From: Owenia fusiformis
Lineage: Eukaryota; Annelida; Polychaeta; Sabellida; Oweniidae
Length of the DNA stretch: 64,000 nucleotides
Assembly: GCA_903813345.2 (NCBI GenBank)
Contig: CAIIXF020000011.1
Span: 6,536,571 to 6,600,570, forward strand
Direction: 5' to 3'
The translations under genes were made by a program, and so were the position numbers. Below the pieces are notes generated by a model, which searched no databases, was not told where the DNA came from, and saw only the letters and a list, made by a program, of their open reading frames with translations. Shown piece by piece: positions 1 to 12,392 of the stretch (positions are counted from its first letter, which is position 1; every line of letters starts with the position of its first letter).

Positions 1-107
1 GTGTATCTTAGGGTAGCTATCACCACGCTATTTATTCCTTAATAATAGGAGTATGGGTGGAATATTGTGATATCATTTGTTTAATTTTGTTATGTCATGT
101 TTTCCAG

Positions 108-158
108 GATGGCAAGGTTTATGCGACATATAATCAGACATGTTCAGGTGAACCTTGA
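108..158 (+). CDS. Possible last coding exon of an upstream gene (unidentified)
   Basis: A pyrimidine-rich acceptor (TTTTCCAG) is followed by a short open stretch that can be read as DGKVYATYNQTCSGEP and then TGA. The next 300 bp or so are less AT-rich than the surroundings and would fit a 3' UTR. No upstream exon is in the window, so neither frame nor family can be confirmed. It could equally be a chance acceptor. Confidence 0.25.
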   Translation, partial: DGKVYATYNQTCSGEP

Positions 159-754
159 GTACCGATTTACGACTTCTTGAGGAATCACAGAATCGTCATG
201 ACGACATCATAACACCTGACAGAGGATGAGATCAGACAAATATGGTGATGAAAGAACCTACACCCGATTGGAGTCAAGCAAGTCAGTGTATGAATCAGGG
301 TGGGCATAATCCCAGTGATCAGACGACAGAAATGATTGCCCCCCAGTTAATTGTTGTCCTTATCTGTTTGTATTGTCCTGACAACAGACAACAATTGTCC
401 TGACAACAGAAAGACAAAGCACCAAGGCAACGAACACTAGCGGAGCTGATGTTTACTTTTTTTATACATGTATTATAAAAAATAAGGTATCTTATTCAAT
501 TTGGATCAGAAGGTCCAAAATGTTTATGTTAACGACGCACCCTAGTGGAAATTTATGACACTGCCATTGAGATGACATCCATATATTGGAACCTGGTATG
601 ACGTTGACATCAATAAGATGACATCAAGCATCCATAGGCCTCAGAGGAAAGGAATGTGATATAAATTTGACAACAATCTAGGTATATATATAATCATTGA
701 TCTGAGTTGTGGAATATATACTTGTATCAGGCAGCTTACTGTACGAAACTGATA

Positions 755-916
755 CAGTGGAACACCTCTAGAGGTGGAACACCTCTGTTAGTGGAACTCT
801 TTTCAGGGACCCAAGAACAAGTGATTTAATGTTAAATGAACCTTATTTAGCGACATGTCTCCCAAGTGGAACACTTTAGAGGTACCAAAGATGTTCCACT
901 GAGGCAGGTTTTACTG
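755..916. mobile_element. Small pogo/Tigger-like MITE
   Basis: The ends are CAGTGGAACACCTCT and the inverted GGCAGGTTTTACTG, directly flanked by TA on both sides. CAGT...ACTG ends with a TA duplication are typical of pogo/Tigger-type non-autonomous elements. There is no coding capacity in 162 bp. A second CAGTAAAA-ended element lies at 9412-9914. Confidence 0.55.
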
Positions 917-959
917 TATGTTTAAATGTGTAAGAGCTTCTGACACAGACAACATAGAC

Positions 960-1605
960 GTCTCAGTTGTGATAACATGTTTTATTGTAACAATATTAAA
1001 GTCTCACTTGTGATAACATGTTTCATTGTAACAATATTAAAGTCTCACTTGTGATAACATGTTTTATTGTAACAATATTAAAGTCTCACTTGTGATAACA
1101 TGTTTTATTGTAACAATATTAAAGTCTCACTTGTGATAACATGTTTCATTGTAACAATATTAAAGTCTCACTTGTGATAACATGTTTCATTGTAACAATA
1201 TTAAAGTCTCACTTGTGATAACATGTTTTATTGTAACAATATTAAAGTCTCACTTGTGATAACATGTTTTATTGTAACAATATTAAAGTCTCACTTGTGA
1301 TAACATGTTTTATTGTAACAATATTAAAGTCTCACTTGTGATAACATGTTTTATTGTAACAATATTAAAGTCTCACTTGTGATAACATGTTTTATTGTAA
1401 CAATATTAAAGTCTCACTTGTGATAACATGTTTTATTGTAACAATATTAAAGTCTCACTTGTGATAACATGTTTTATTATAACAATATTAAAGTCTCACT
1501 TGTGATAACATGTTTTATTGTAACAATATTAAAGTCTCACTTGTAATAACATGTTTTATTGTAACAATATTAAAGTCTCACTTGTAATAACATGTTTTAT
1601 TGTAA
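960..1605. repeat. 41-bp minisatellite, about 15.8 copies
   Basis: The unit begins GTCTCACTTGTGATAACATG and ends AACAATATTAAA. Units are nearly identical, varying at single sites (TTTTATT/TTTCATT, TGATAA/TAATAA). Such homogeneity suggests recent expansion or gene conversion. There is no spacer between units, so it is not CRISPR-like. Confidence 0.95.
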
Positions 1606-2090
1606 CTACAATGACATACCAGGTTAGACCCCTCATTAATTTAAGTTAGAGCAAGTTATTTTTATATTTAAATATTAAACCAGAAAGATGTAAATATTTT
1701 ATATGTGTACTTTTTCTGGTTAAAAAGTCTCATTTGTAGCTATGGTTCAATATATTTAATTAAAATCAAAATGAATCAGAATATTGACATCCATTTACAA
1801 TACAAAGCACCTTAAAAGAGAAACGATCAATTTGCAATTTTTCTACCTTAGAAGTATGATATATTGTCAGATTGGTAATATAGGTGGCACTTCACTCACT
1901 TTACTGATCAGCACATATCCGGACAAACTTTGTGAAGAATTACTTAGATTTTGCATGTTTAAAACCAGTGCATCAAAACAAAAGACCAGGCCCAAAACCC
2001 TGGGGGTGATTTGGCCTGAGTGTAAAATATGTAAGATATTGAAATAAACCAATGAGGTATTGCTTGCCAAAATATGGTGGTTACCAAAAT
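1606..2090. other. AT-rich intergenic DNA, nothing recognised
   Basis: The short open frames on both strands overlap and have no family resemblance, splice context or codon bias. I see no gene here. Confidence 0.5.
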
Positions 2091-2162
2091 ACAATACAAT
2101 ACAATATACAATACAATACAATTCAATAAAATACAAAACAGTACAATACAATACAATACAAT
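2091..2162. repeat. (ACAAT)n pentanucleotide microsatellite
   Basis: Runs of ATACA/ACAAT pentamers with a few interruptions. The open frames read across it on the minus strand are artefacts of the repeat. Confidence 0.9.
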
Positions 2163-2329
2163 AGGGGGTTTAAAATAAATGATGCACAGTATTCCAATAT
2201 TCCCATTTTGAAAGTAAGACAGAGGGGGAATAATCTGGTGAATTTGGACATTTTATATGACATACTAAAGGGTTCTTCTTTGCCCACCTTGGCTTAGAAC
2301 TGAACTTCTTTATGATACAGGTCCGTGTA

Positions 2330-2535
2330 GCCAGGCAAAGTTCGGAGGGTCTGACCCCCCCCTGCCCTGTTGGCCAAAAATTCTTTCAAAATCATGCAGT
2401 TTTTCACCATTCTGAGCATTTTTCAAGTGTTATGGACCATTTTTGGACCAAAACTGTCAAAAGTGAACCTCCCAGGAATTTTTCAAAAAGTGAGCCCCCT
2501 TGGCAAATCCTGGCTATGGGCCTGCGATACATACA
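2330..2535. repeat. Dispersed repeat, copy 1 (related to 46850-46990)
   Basis: It contains AATCATGCAGTTTTTCACC, CATTCTGAGCA, TGTCAAAAGTGAACC and TCCTGGCTATGGGCCTG in the same order as at 46850-46990. The shared order over about 150 bp marks both as one dispersed, non-coding repeat family. The family is unknown to me. Confidence 0.65.
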
Positions 2536-2589
2536 TTTGCATGTACCATGATTCTGTAAATCTGTACATGCACTATGATATTATATACA

Positions 2590-2825
2590 TGATTATTGAC
2601 AGTGTACTGTATATGTGAACAATACATGTACAGGATATACATACTGTGTACAGGACTATGATACTGTATAAATGTACCATGATACTATATACATGTACAT
2701 AATAATATATACATGATCTGTGATACTGTATATGTGACAATGATACTGTATATATGAAATATGATAATGTATACATGTACCATGCTAATGTACAATGATA
2801 CTGTATATGTGTACTTACAAGGAAG
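2590..2825. repeat. Degenerate GATACTGTATATGTG-type tandem repeat
   Basis: About ten imperfect units of 20-30 bp built on ATGATACTGTATA and ACATGTAC. Reverse-strand frames over it are repeat artefacts. Confidence 0.7.
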
Positions 2826-3394
2826 CAACTTGAAACATTAATCATATGACTTATTTATAGATGTCATTACAGTGCTAGTCAAATCATGTAAAGTATAGTA
2901 ATATATATACATATTTGTCATTTATGTGAACATAATCTCACACATGAAATATCAATTGATATAGGTTATTTCATGAGAGTGGTAGAATATTCTTTTTATT
3001 TTGGAAGAAATATGATATTTCCAAAAAGCTGAAATTATTTTCCTCAAAATCCAGAGGAATCCAATGAATGTGCCAAAAATACCAAGTGGAAATACATTAA
3101 ATATGATTTTTATCCACCTTTGGAATTTTTCATATTCTAAAATAATAAAAGCTATTTGCTATGGAAAATACACTCTCATACATGTTAATCTCATACATGT
3201 TATCTTTCATACTTGACACAATTTTGTTTATTGAAATAGCCAATTGAGGTACAAATAGTATATAAATAAAACATTAAAACCAATTTGATAGTGAACACTC
3301 AGAATTATTATATGTAAATCAAAATCCATGTAAAGTAAACTCCCATAGTACTGTATGGTAAATGAGCTTTGGCCATGTGTTCACGTAATGCAGG

Positions 3395-3755
3395 TTTTTA
3401 TTATGTATGTACAACATGCACATTGCACTGCATTATGCATTGTGTCAACATTGCAGCATATTATGCTTGCTTTTGTGCCAGCCTTGCACTGTATTATACA
3501 TGCATTGTGACAATATTGCACTCTATTTTAGCTGCATTGCGCAGCATAGTGCAGTGCACTGGACAAATGTAGTCACTAATTTTTAGGTAAAAGATTATTT
3601 TCTTTAATTATTTATGTGAAATAGAATTATGTATGCACGGGCGGCAATGCATTGGACCTCCACAATGCATTGCGGTACATTGGACCTCCACGATGCATTG
3701 CACTGTTTTGGACCTTCACAATGCATTGTGGTATATTGAACTTCCAAAATGCATT
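3395..3755. repeat. ATGCATTG-rich degenerate repeats
   Basis: The first half is dense in TTGCACTG/ATGCATTG words. The second half (3640-3755) has about four 30-bp units of the form GCATTGGACCTCCACAAT. The open frames here are low-complexity readings of the repeat. Confidence 0.65.
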
Positions 3756-4389
3756 GCAATTTATGATGTAAAAACTGATTTGCATCAACATCAAATTTTC
3801 TATAAAATTAATATATGTATAAATTGAATTAACTCGGTTATGTTCTGTGTCTTTATTACATTTGGGTACATTATAAAGTAAACCCGAAATATGTGAAGTA
3901 GTGCAGTCAGAATGAGCCTAAATGCGTGCGTTCAGAGGGATTTTACGGGACATAATTTTTCATGTTGCTAGTATGATTTCACATATTTGTATGAATTATT
4001 AGATCCTAGTTTTTCAGCTTTTAGATTTTGTGGCCATTTTACCCCCCATGGGCTATAATTTGGACCCCTACTATAAAATTAGGCAAGAACTCAAAAAATA
4101 CTCAGTGGAATGTATCCAAATTGCTATGGTATATTGGTATGGGCTAATTGAATATATGATAAAAATTTCAAGTCACATGGTTAAGTGGTTGCCATGGAAA
4201 TGGATAAAACATACCCTTCGGGTGTCAATTTTCAGGCCAATTTTTCAGGAATGATAGAGTCATTTTGTGCATATTTTGTCACCAGTGTGTTAGGAAGGGT
4301 TGAAGTGTAAATAGAAAACGTCTATAATATGTTAGCAACAATCTTATGTAAAGATCAGTCCACAGAATTTCAGATTTTGGCCGTATATG

Positions 4390-4880
4390 GGTCCATGATT
4401 TATACAGGGGCCTATTTCACAGATTCGAACCCCCACATTGGATGGATGCTATAACTTTTGAAATAAGGGAGATACAGGTCTCATTTTTTCAGATCTTCAT
4501 AAATGGCTGGTTTTAAGTATTGTATCATAATTTGGGAGCTGGTATATGATTGGTTGCCATGGTAACCAGGGTTTTAGGGAAATTCTGACCCCCTCATTGG
4601 ATGGATGCTATAACTTTTGAAATAAGGGTGATACATGTCTCATTTTTTCAGATCTTAGACAATAATTGATTTTAAGTATTAAATCAGACTTTGAGAGCTG
4701 AAATTTGGTTGGTTACCATGGTAACTAGGGTTTTATTGAAATTCAGACCTCCACAATTGATAAATGATATAACTTTTGAATTCAAGCAGATACAGATATC
4801 AGCTTTTCAGAACTTAAAAGATAATTAGACTTGTGTCAGACTTTGGAGGTTACAATTTACTTGGTTGCCATGATAACCAT
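4390..4880 (+). repeat. About 155-bp tandem units with X-box-like palindromes, left arm
   Basis: Each unit contains TTGGATGGATGCTATAAC, a TCATTTTTTCAGATCTT block and a palindrome. The palindromes are GTTGCCATGGTAAC (4553), GTTACCATGGTAAC (4712) and GTTGCCATGATAAC (4864). Confidence 0.85.
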
Positions 4881-5234
4881 GTTTCATTGTCATGGAAACT
4901 TCATTTTTGATTTCAGATTTACCTTCATTTGAGAATGGTCAAGACAAAACATATAACGCAAAATTGCTCAAAATTATCATTTTACTCTTAATTTCAGCAT
5001 TTTTACATTTATGTCTGACAGTATTGCCTCATTCCATTCTACTAGTTCTCACACATATTCTACTCCTAACTTGTTTTTACTCATCATTATAGTTTTCATC
5101 TTCCACAATGGTCTCTTAATTTAAAAAATCAACAATTCCAGCAAGGAAGGATTCTATTGACCATTGGGGTGTTAAGGATTCCTCGGGGAATTCATAATTC
5201 ATTCATTGTTTTGTTTGGTAGAGCTGAGTTTAGG

Positions 5235-5860
5235 CTGGTGGGAATGTTTCCATACACAGGTTTGATAATTCACCCTCTTCAAATGTGAAAGAGTTGAAAT
5301 TGTCAACACCTTCATAAGTGAGGGCAGCACTGTTCTGTTTTTGAGAATACTAGTATCTCATGTGAAACAGCTCATCTCGTAATCTATTAGTGGCAGTTAT
5401 TTTTTTTGTAATTCAGCTGTACTTTTGCAGGTGAACAATTCAACTTTGGATTTTATGGTATCAGGAATTCCTATATTGTTTCCTATTGAAGGAAACAACA
5501 AGAATTGCTTGTCTTCAGTTTCAGTTGATTTATTTTACTTTTGATCAGATCCAGTAACAATAAAATCCAAAGTTGAATTGTTCACATGCAAAAGAACAGC
5601 AGAATTACAAGAATACATTTGTAACTGACATCAATAAATTACGATATGAGCTGTTTCACATAAGATATTCTCCAAAACAGTACTGCCCTCATCATTCAGA
5701 TCCGTAACGCATTGAAGGCTAATATGGCTTCACACAGTACTTCGTTCTAAGTTTGCAGCTACAGAGGTTTGGTTGAGCTTCTGACATCTAATGAGTTGTT
5801 TTCTTCATAATAGGAAACAATGTAGAAATTTGAAGAGGATGAATGACAAATCCTAAATGT
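5235..5860. repeat. Off-centre inner palindrome of the nested element
   Basis: GTGAACAATTCAACTTTGG at 5431 is matched by its complement at 5564-5583. Pairing continues outward through GTGAAACAGCTCAT and GAGGGCAG blocks to about 5320/5695 and, with gaps, to 5235/5860. Its centre (about 5505) is not the centre of the larger palindrome (about 6000), so it probably arose as a separate insertion. Confidence 0.7.
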
Positions 5861-6959
5861 TGAAGTGAGCAATCATTACAAGGTGGAAGATATTCTACAT
5901 AGCAGCTAATGTAATGCAATGAATCACTTTGGAGTCAATGATGAACTCTTCACAAAAAAAGTTCAACAAACCCACGTTTTAATAATTTGAGAATAATATA
6001 TAAGGATCTCTGAATTCACCTCATTTCTAAAAGTATGTTAAAGTTTCATTATGATCACTTCCAGAATAAAATAGTTGTGTCCTTCTAAAAAGCTCTCCAT
6101 AGTGACTTTTCTACTTTTAAGATCTGATATGAGAATGCCCTCCAAATTATGACTTGAGGTATGGCAATGGTACGATTTTTCCACTTACTGTCATGAGAAT
6201 GGTCATGAGAATGGTCTTGGAAAATATGTTACCCCTCACTTGTGGTATGGCATTGGTCTAGTATATATCCTTTATAATGTGAAGTTGTTTTTGGTTGTTT
6301 TCCTCAAAGGTCTGCCTTCTCGGGGCATTAGACATTTTGAATGGCCATGTTTTTATATCTGGATATTGCATTGATCCTATATTTGGGCATTTGGTATGAC
6401 TTTTGGGCATTACTTTGGTTGGTTTGGAAATACATTCAAATTTGACAGATTGGTATGGGAACATATTGATATCTGAGGGTTCAGCCTAGGACCCCAGCCA
6501 AATTTTATATACAGTGAACCCCCAGGGACCAGTCTTAACCCATTCTGCTAAGCCCAATACTGCATGAATGTACTAAATCCCCTGAGGATCCTCAACTCCA
6601 GAATGGTCAAAACAAACCTTCATTTCAACAGAAACTGTTGATATTTAATTGTGCAAAATGAAAACAGTAATGATGAGTAAAAATGAACAAGTTAGGAGTC
6701 AGAATATTTGTGAGAACTAGTAGTATGGAATGAGGCAATATTGTCAGATATAAATATACATGTATTGTTTACTAGTATTTGATATTTTATGAGCCAAACA
6801 ATTTTTGCCTCTCTTGTATTAATGAGCATGTAAATCATATAAAATAGAAAAAATCCCAAAATTAAGAATAAAATGGCAATTTGGTATTTCATATCATGTA
6901 TTGACCTATCTAGAATGAGGGTGGATCTAAAAACAAAAACGGCAGTTACCATGAAAATG

Positions 6960-7620
6960 AAACATGGTTACCATGGCAACCAAGTAAATTCTAACTTCCA
7001 AAGTCTAATACAATATACACATTTTGTTATTATCTTATATCTGAAAAGATGATATTTGTATCTGCCTGTATAAGTATAGCGTTTATCAATTGTGGAGGTC
7101 TGAATTTCAACAAAACCCTGATAACCATGGTAACCAATCAAATGCCAGCTCCCAAAGTCTGAATCAATCCTTAAAATGAATCATTGTCTAAGATCTGAAA
7201 AAATGAGACACGTATATCCCTTATTTCAAAAGTTATAGCATCCATCCAATGTGGGGGTCCGAATTTCCATAAAACCTTGGTTACCATAGCAACCAATCAC
7301 ATACCAGCTCCCAAAGTATAATACAATACTTAAAACCAACAATTTATGAAGATCTGAAAAAGTGAGACCTGTATATCCCTTATTTCAAAAGTTATAGCAT
7401 CCATCCAATGTGGGGTCCGAATTTCCATAAAACCTTGGTTACCATGGCAACCAATCACATACCAGCTCCCAAAGTATAATACAATACTTAAAACCAACCA
7501 TTTATGAAAATCTGAAAAAATGAGACCTGTATCTCCATTATTTCAAAAGTTATAGCATCCATCTAATGTGGGGGTTCGAGTCTGTGAAATAGACCCCTGT
7601 ATAAATCATGGACCCATATA
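6960..7620 (-). repeat. About 155-bp tandem units with X-box-like palindromes, right arm
   Basis: Inverted counterpart of the left-arm array. Palindromes lie at 6967 (GTTACCATGGCAAC), 7121 (one mismatch), 7280 (GTTACCATAGCAAC) and 7438 (GTTACCATGGCAAC). A further one is at 7802 outside the array. Spacings are 154-159 bp. Confidence 0.85.
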
Positions 7621-8549
7621 AGGCCGAAATCTGAAATCCTGTGGACTAATCTTTATATAAGATTGTTGCTACTGTATTATAGAAGTTTTCTATTCATACT
7701 TTAACCCTTCCTAACACAATGGTGACAAAATATGCATGAAATGACTCTATCATTTCTGAAAAATGGCCTGAAAATCAACACCTGAAGGGTATGTTTTATC
7801 TGTTTCCATGGCAACCGCTTAACCATGTGACATGAAATTTTTATCATATATTCAGTTAGCCCATACCAATATATCCAAGTAATTTGGATACATTCCACTG
7901 AGTATTTTTGGAGTTCCAGTCCAATTTTATAGTAGGGGTCCAAATTATAGCCCATGGGGGGTAAAATGGCCATAAAATCTAAAAGCTGAAAAACTAAGAT
8001 TACTCAAGGGGCGAGGAGGAAAATTCTCAATAAATGGTGTATAGTTGGTTTGGCAGCATTTTCAGTTAGGGGAGAGTCTTGGATGAAACTTCCACCTAGG
8101 TGATAGCTTCACAGAGTGGTAGGAAGTTCTTTTTTTTGAGGAGTTAGCCCCCCACCCCCCAAAAACACCCCACCCTGGGAAAAAAATTGTTCACACTAAA
8201 TAACCTTAGATATTTTGATGTTTGTAAGTGACATACATAGATATTATATGTATGAATCACTTGCAGTATAATTGATGCTGATAACTCCTAAAGAATTTGA
8301 AAATTAGTACAAAGTATGTACCCCAGGGGGCAAATTCGTGACTCATTTTCTTACTATTTTGATTCTAACTTTTCAATTAGACACTGTAAGAGGCTGGAAA
8401 AATGCATGTGAAGTGCCCATTAGCAGGGTTAGTAACCCTGAAAGATGCAAAGCCATGGAATAGGTAGGAGCTGAGAAAAAAATTGTTGATTTTTCGAAAA
8501 ATTTGACATTTTTGACAGCTGGATTTTGTGTATGACTATAGCTGACCCT

Positions 8550-9240
8550 TATAATTTCTAGATCCATCCCTCTATGATGATATTTATGGTTTTATAGTGT
8601 GAAACTAAGATGTAAAACATAATTTAGATGGGTTTTAGGGAAGTGAAGGGTTTTAAACAAGTCCAAAATTTGAAAAATTGTAAATATAAGGTTTCAAATT
8701 TATGAATTCCAGGTATAGCCATGGCTGACCCCTATAGTTTCTAGATCCATCCCTCTGTGATGATATTTATGATTTTGCCATGTGAAACTAAGATGTAAAA
8801 CATAATTTAGATGGGTTTTAAGGAAGTTAAAGGTTTTAAACAAGTCCAAAATTTGATAAATTGTAAATATAAGGTTCCAAATTTACGAATTCCAGGTATA
8901 GCCATGGCTGACCCCTATAGGTTCTAGATCCATCCCTCTATGATGATATTTATGGTTTTGCCATGTGGAACTAAGATGTAAAACATAATTTAGATGGGTT
9001 TTAAGGAAGTTAAAGGTTTTAAACAAGTCCAAAATTTGAAAAATTGTAAATATAAGGTTTCAAATTTACGAATTCCAGGTATAGCCATGGCTGACCCCTA
9101 TAGGTTCTAGATCAATCCCTCTATGATGATATTTATGGTTTTATAGTGTGGAACTAAGATGTAAAACATAGTTTAGATGGATTTTAATGAAGTTAAAGGT
9201 TTTAAACAAGTCCAAAATTTGAAAAATTGATCTCAAAATT
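8550..9240 (+). repeat. 183-bp tandem array in the left arm of the foldback
   Basis: CATGGCTGACCCCTATAG recurs at 8720, 8903 and 9086, exactly 183 bp apart. Each unit contains TTTAGATGGGTTTTAAGGAAG and AATTCCAGGTATAGCC (the first unit is diverged). Confidence 0.9.
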
Positions 9241-9411
9241 GGTCTCAAATTCACATTATTCAGGTACAGCCTTGAATGAGCCCTGATAATTGAAGGTTAT
9301 GAGCATAATAGTATCAACTATGATATCATAGCTTAGAGACCAGGTGTAGAATATATACCTGTTGCAGCAGTTAGTCTGCTGCATATAGATGGAGTGAAAA
9401 GTCGTGAACTA

Positions 9412-9914
9412 CAGTAAAATCTCTCTTATCTGAATGCTACTGGTATTTGGACCAGCTAAAAGCATTCTAATTAGGAGTGTTTGAATTTTGAGGTTTTTAC
9501 GTCTACAATACAAGTTCTGGATTTTGAAGAAATTTGAATGCATTCTCAATGAAAAATATTAATAATATTTATACTAACCACATAAAAAGCTTCATAGCAT
9601 TCCAAAATCCAATTCAAAAGTTTTGATATCATAACAATTCAGTGTTAAACTGACAATATTTGAGGAATTTTGTAAGAAATATGTGATATTTGGTAAAAAG
9701 CGTTCAAGTTAGACAGGTTAATTTTTCAAATATGAGTGTTCACTGTTCGAAGTAAAAGGTGTTCAGATTTCAATTTTTTAAACATAGGAGTCAATGGGAG
9801 GAAAACTTGGACTGGGAAAAGTGTTCAGATTGGTTGGTGTTCAGATTAGTCAGGTGTTGGGATGATTGGTAGGTTTTCACAATAGTCAGATGTTAGGATA
9901 TACAGGTTTCACTG
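9412..9914. mobile_element. Pogo/Tigger-like non-autonomous element in the foldback loop
   Basis: It begins CAGTAAAATCTCTCTTATC after TA and ends GGTTTCACTG in inverted orientation. The interior repeats GTTCAGATT/GTCAGATGTT words. CAGTAAAAYCTCTNTTATC is the usual start of pogo/Tigger elements. No open frame of useful length is present. Confidence 0.5.
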
Positions 9915-11716
9915 ATGATATATCATTTATACAAGATGATGAACTAGAATTACTGTACTAGGCGCATTTGATAATTTTTACCACAATGTTAATACTATGT
10001 CAGGAAAAGAAAGCACCCATGACACTTTGCTTGTACAACTTGAAAATCAACAACACTTTAAGATTTGATAAAGGTGTCTACCAAATGAGTAATCCACATA
10101 AATTCAAGCACTTGGCATGCTATTCCCTATGATGCTATTTATAGATTTTTAGTCAATGTTATTGATCAGCTTATTGGTTTCATTACTTTCTCTAGAATCT
10201 AAAATTGACTTTGGGTTTATGAGAGTAGTAAATTGGAATGCAGTTATATGAAGTATTGAATTGGCTGGAATTGGACACATGTTGCCTAGCTATGTGTGAG
10301 TAAACTATGATCTTATATGGATACAAACAGTTCGCTTGACAATGATCATCTATCTTATCCTGTAAAATCAGAACTTGAAAAGGGGTTTGAAATGGAGATC
10401 GATGAACCATACCACAAATTGATAAAACTTTCGTGATCGATGCAATGGCTATGACAAAAGGAAAATTAAGATTAACTTGTATGTTGAAATTTGGAGAGTT
10501 TTGGAAAGCTATATTTGACTACTCCATCAAATCTAGTAAAGGAGCCCAAAGAATAGATTTCATATTAGACTCCTAGTAGTCTTCATCAGTAAAGGATTCT
10601 GAAAGAATGCAAAGAATGGATGCTTCCCCTACTGAACTTTAATCCAAAGAAGAATTTACACCATTACCTAAAAATATGAATACCTTTAGGCCAAGTCATA
10701 TAAAACAAATTTTCAAAGATTACAAAGAAATTTGATAAAGCAGCATTCTAAAAATGTGCCAAATGTCAAGATTGTTTTAAGTGGAACTATTGGAGAGAAC
10801 TTAAATATCTGTGAAAATGATAACTGAAATCCCCTGTTAAATTCCACTCTTGAAGAGGCTGATTTTAAACTTATTCACTCTGTTTTACATTCAGTAGGAG
10901 AACATGTGGGACTGCAGTAATTTGCATCAATGACACTGATATTCTAATTTTATGACTATCATTTCAATAAATGTAAAAAATTCTTCAACTGCTAGAAAAT
11001 GTCATCTGCAAAGTCAGTATGTAAACATTTTCTACAATGTCTGTTTGTTTGAAACATATTGATCATATGTATCACCATATATACTTTTTTGATCTACATG
11101 AAGATTTTAGTGTGACAAGACCCTATTACCCTTGAATTCCTAATCTCGGGAGTTTCTAGGCCCAGCGGGGTATGATCCTTATAATCCTTATTTTCCCAAA
11201 TAATTACTGTTGCCTGATGACAAGTTGTTTTATTGGGAGTGTAGTGATTATAATTTGATAATTTATAATAATATTTTGTATTAGGAGATGATCATTGCTT
11301 AATTACAGTATGGGCATAACAAAATATAGAGAAATCATGTTTCTTTTAATTAACCATGTCTTTATGTATTTTGACAATGTAGAACATTACATCGAACATG
11401 TTGATGTGAAAAAGTAAAAATGCTATATCACATAATAAATATCATCAAATAATAATTAATTAGTTATAATCCATATAATCAATCAATTACTACACTGTAT
11501 ACGATATCCCTAAGAGCAGTTACACTTTAGGGGGGGGGGATTCATTAACCTCTCACCCCCTTAGGAACTCTAGGGTAAGGTCCTCAACTCTAATGATTTT
11601 TCTTTTAACAATACTTGTAACATGGATCAAACCTGACCACAATATTTTCAACATCTAATTTCTAAGCTAAAAAGTCATACATTCAAAAAGAGAGACATCC
11701 AAGACAACCTGAAATC
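9915..11716. other. Foldback loop, no gene recognised
   Basis: AT-rich sequence with short unrelated frames. It includes a G-run at 11527-11540 next to a C-rich stretch. I see no transposase motif, RNA gene or further repeat. Confidence 0.5.
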
Positions 11717-12384
11717 TTAAAGGAGGACTGAAAGTATCGCAACAGATTTAGGACAGTCACATGTTGGATTTTTGCTATTTTCTGAGGATTTGAGGAGGTG
11801 CATATGTTAGGCCAATGCATTTCCTCCAGGAAAAGCACTCATAGAGATGATAAAATAATTTCTATTTGAGACAGGGTGCAAACAACCCACCCACATGCAT
11901 CAATATGTTGTGTTTTGATGCACAGTTATCCCTTTAAAGAAATAATGCATTCCATCAGGGGTTTAAAAGATATCAAATATGGGTGACCAAAATTAAGCTG
12001 AAAGTAATGGAGCACCTGAGTTTTCCCTATGGGAAAATAACAGGAAAATATTTTTTCTGCTTTATCTAAAAGAAATTTATCATTCCTTTTTATGGGTTAA
12101 CTATGTCTCAAAACGCAACATATTGATGCAACAAAAATTGAAAAAAGCAGGGGTGAAAGGGCTTGAAAATCAGGACAACATTTCCGAAAAAAACATGTGG
12201 GTGGATTGTTTGCACCTTCGCTGTCTCAAAGTCCAAACTATTTTATCATCTCTAAGAGTTCTTTTCCTGTAGGTAATGCAATGGCCTATCATATGCACCT
12301 GCTTAAATCCTCAGGAAACAGACAAATCTAACATATGACTGTCTGAAATATGTTGCAATACTTTCCGTGCTCCTTTGAGACCTG
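11717..12384. mobile_element. Third foldback element, about 330-bp arms
   Basis: The left arm starts AAAGGAGGACTGAAAGTAT; the right arm ends GCAATACTTTCCGTGCTCCTTT in inverted orientation. Paired blocks include TAGAGATGATAAAATA, GAGACAG, GTGCAAACAA and CCCACATG. The centre is near 12050. It abuts the 183-bp right-arm array. Confidence 0.75.
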
Positions 12385-12392
12385 ATATTTCT

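Larger units (their letters stand above)
4006..7996. mobile_element. Second foldback element nested in the left arm of the first
   Basis: The ends CTAGTTTTTCAG and CTGAAAAACTA are inverted copies. Arms of 1.1-1.4 kb (about 4006-5160 and 6590-7996) are imperfect inverted copies. AGATC precedes it and AGATT follows, consistent with a 4-5 bp target duplication. The arms carry tandem units of about 155 bp, each with a GTTGCCATGGTAAC-type palindrome. The matching 74-90 aa frames in the arms (4030-4254 plus, 7701-7973 minus) look alike only because the DNA is inverted-repeated. No transposase was found. Confidence 0.8.

Noticed and set aside
960-1605. Regular repeats suggestive of a CRISPR array
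   Set aside because: Units abut with no unique spacers, and the context is intron-containing animal DNA; it is a minisatellite.
4030-7973. Near-identical small proteins on opposite strands (MAILPPMGYNLDPYY..)
   Set aside because: They are readings of the two arms of a foldback element; there is no independent evidence of coding, and the frames end at repeat drift.
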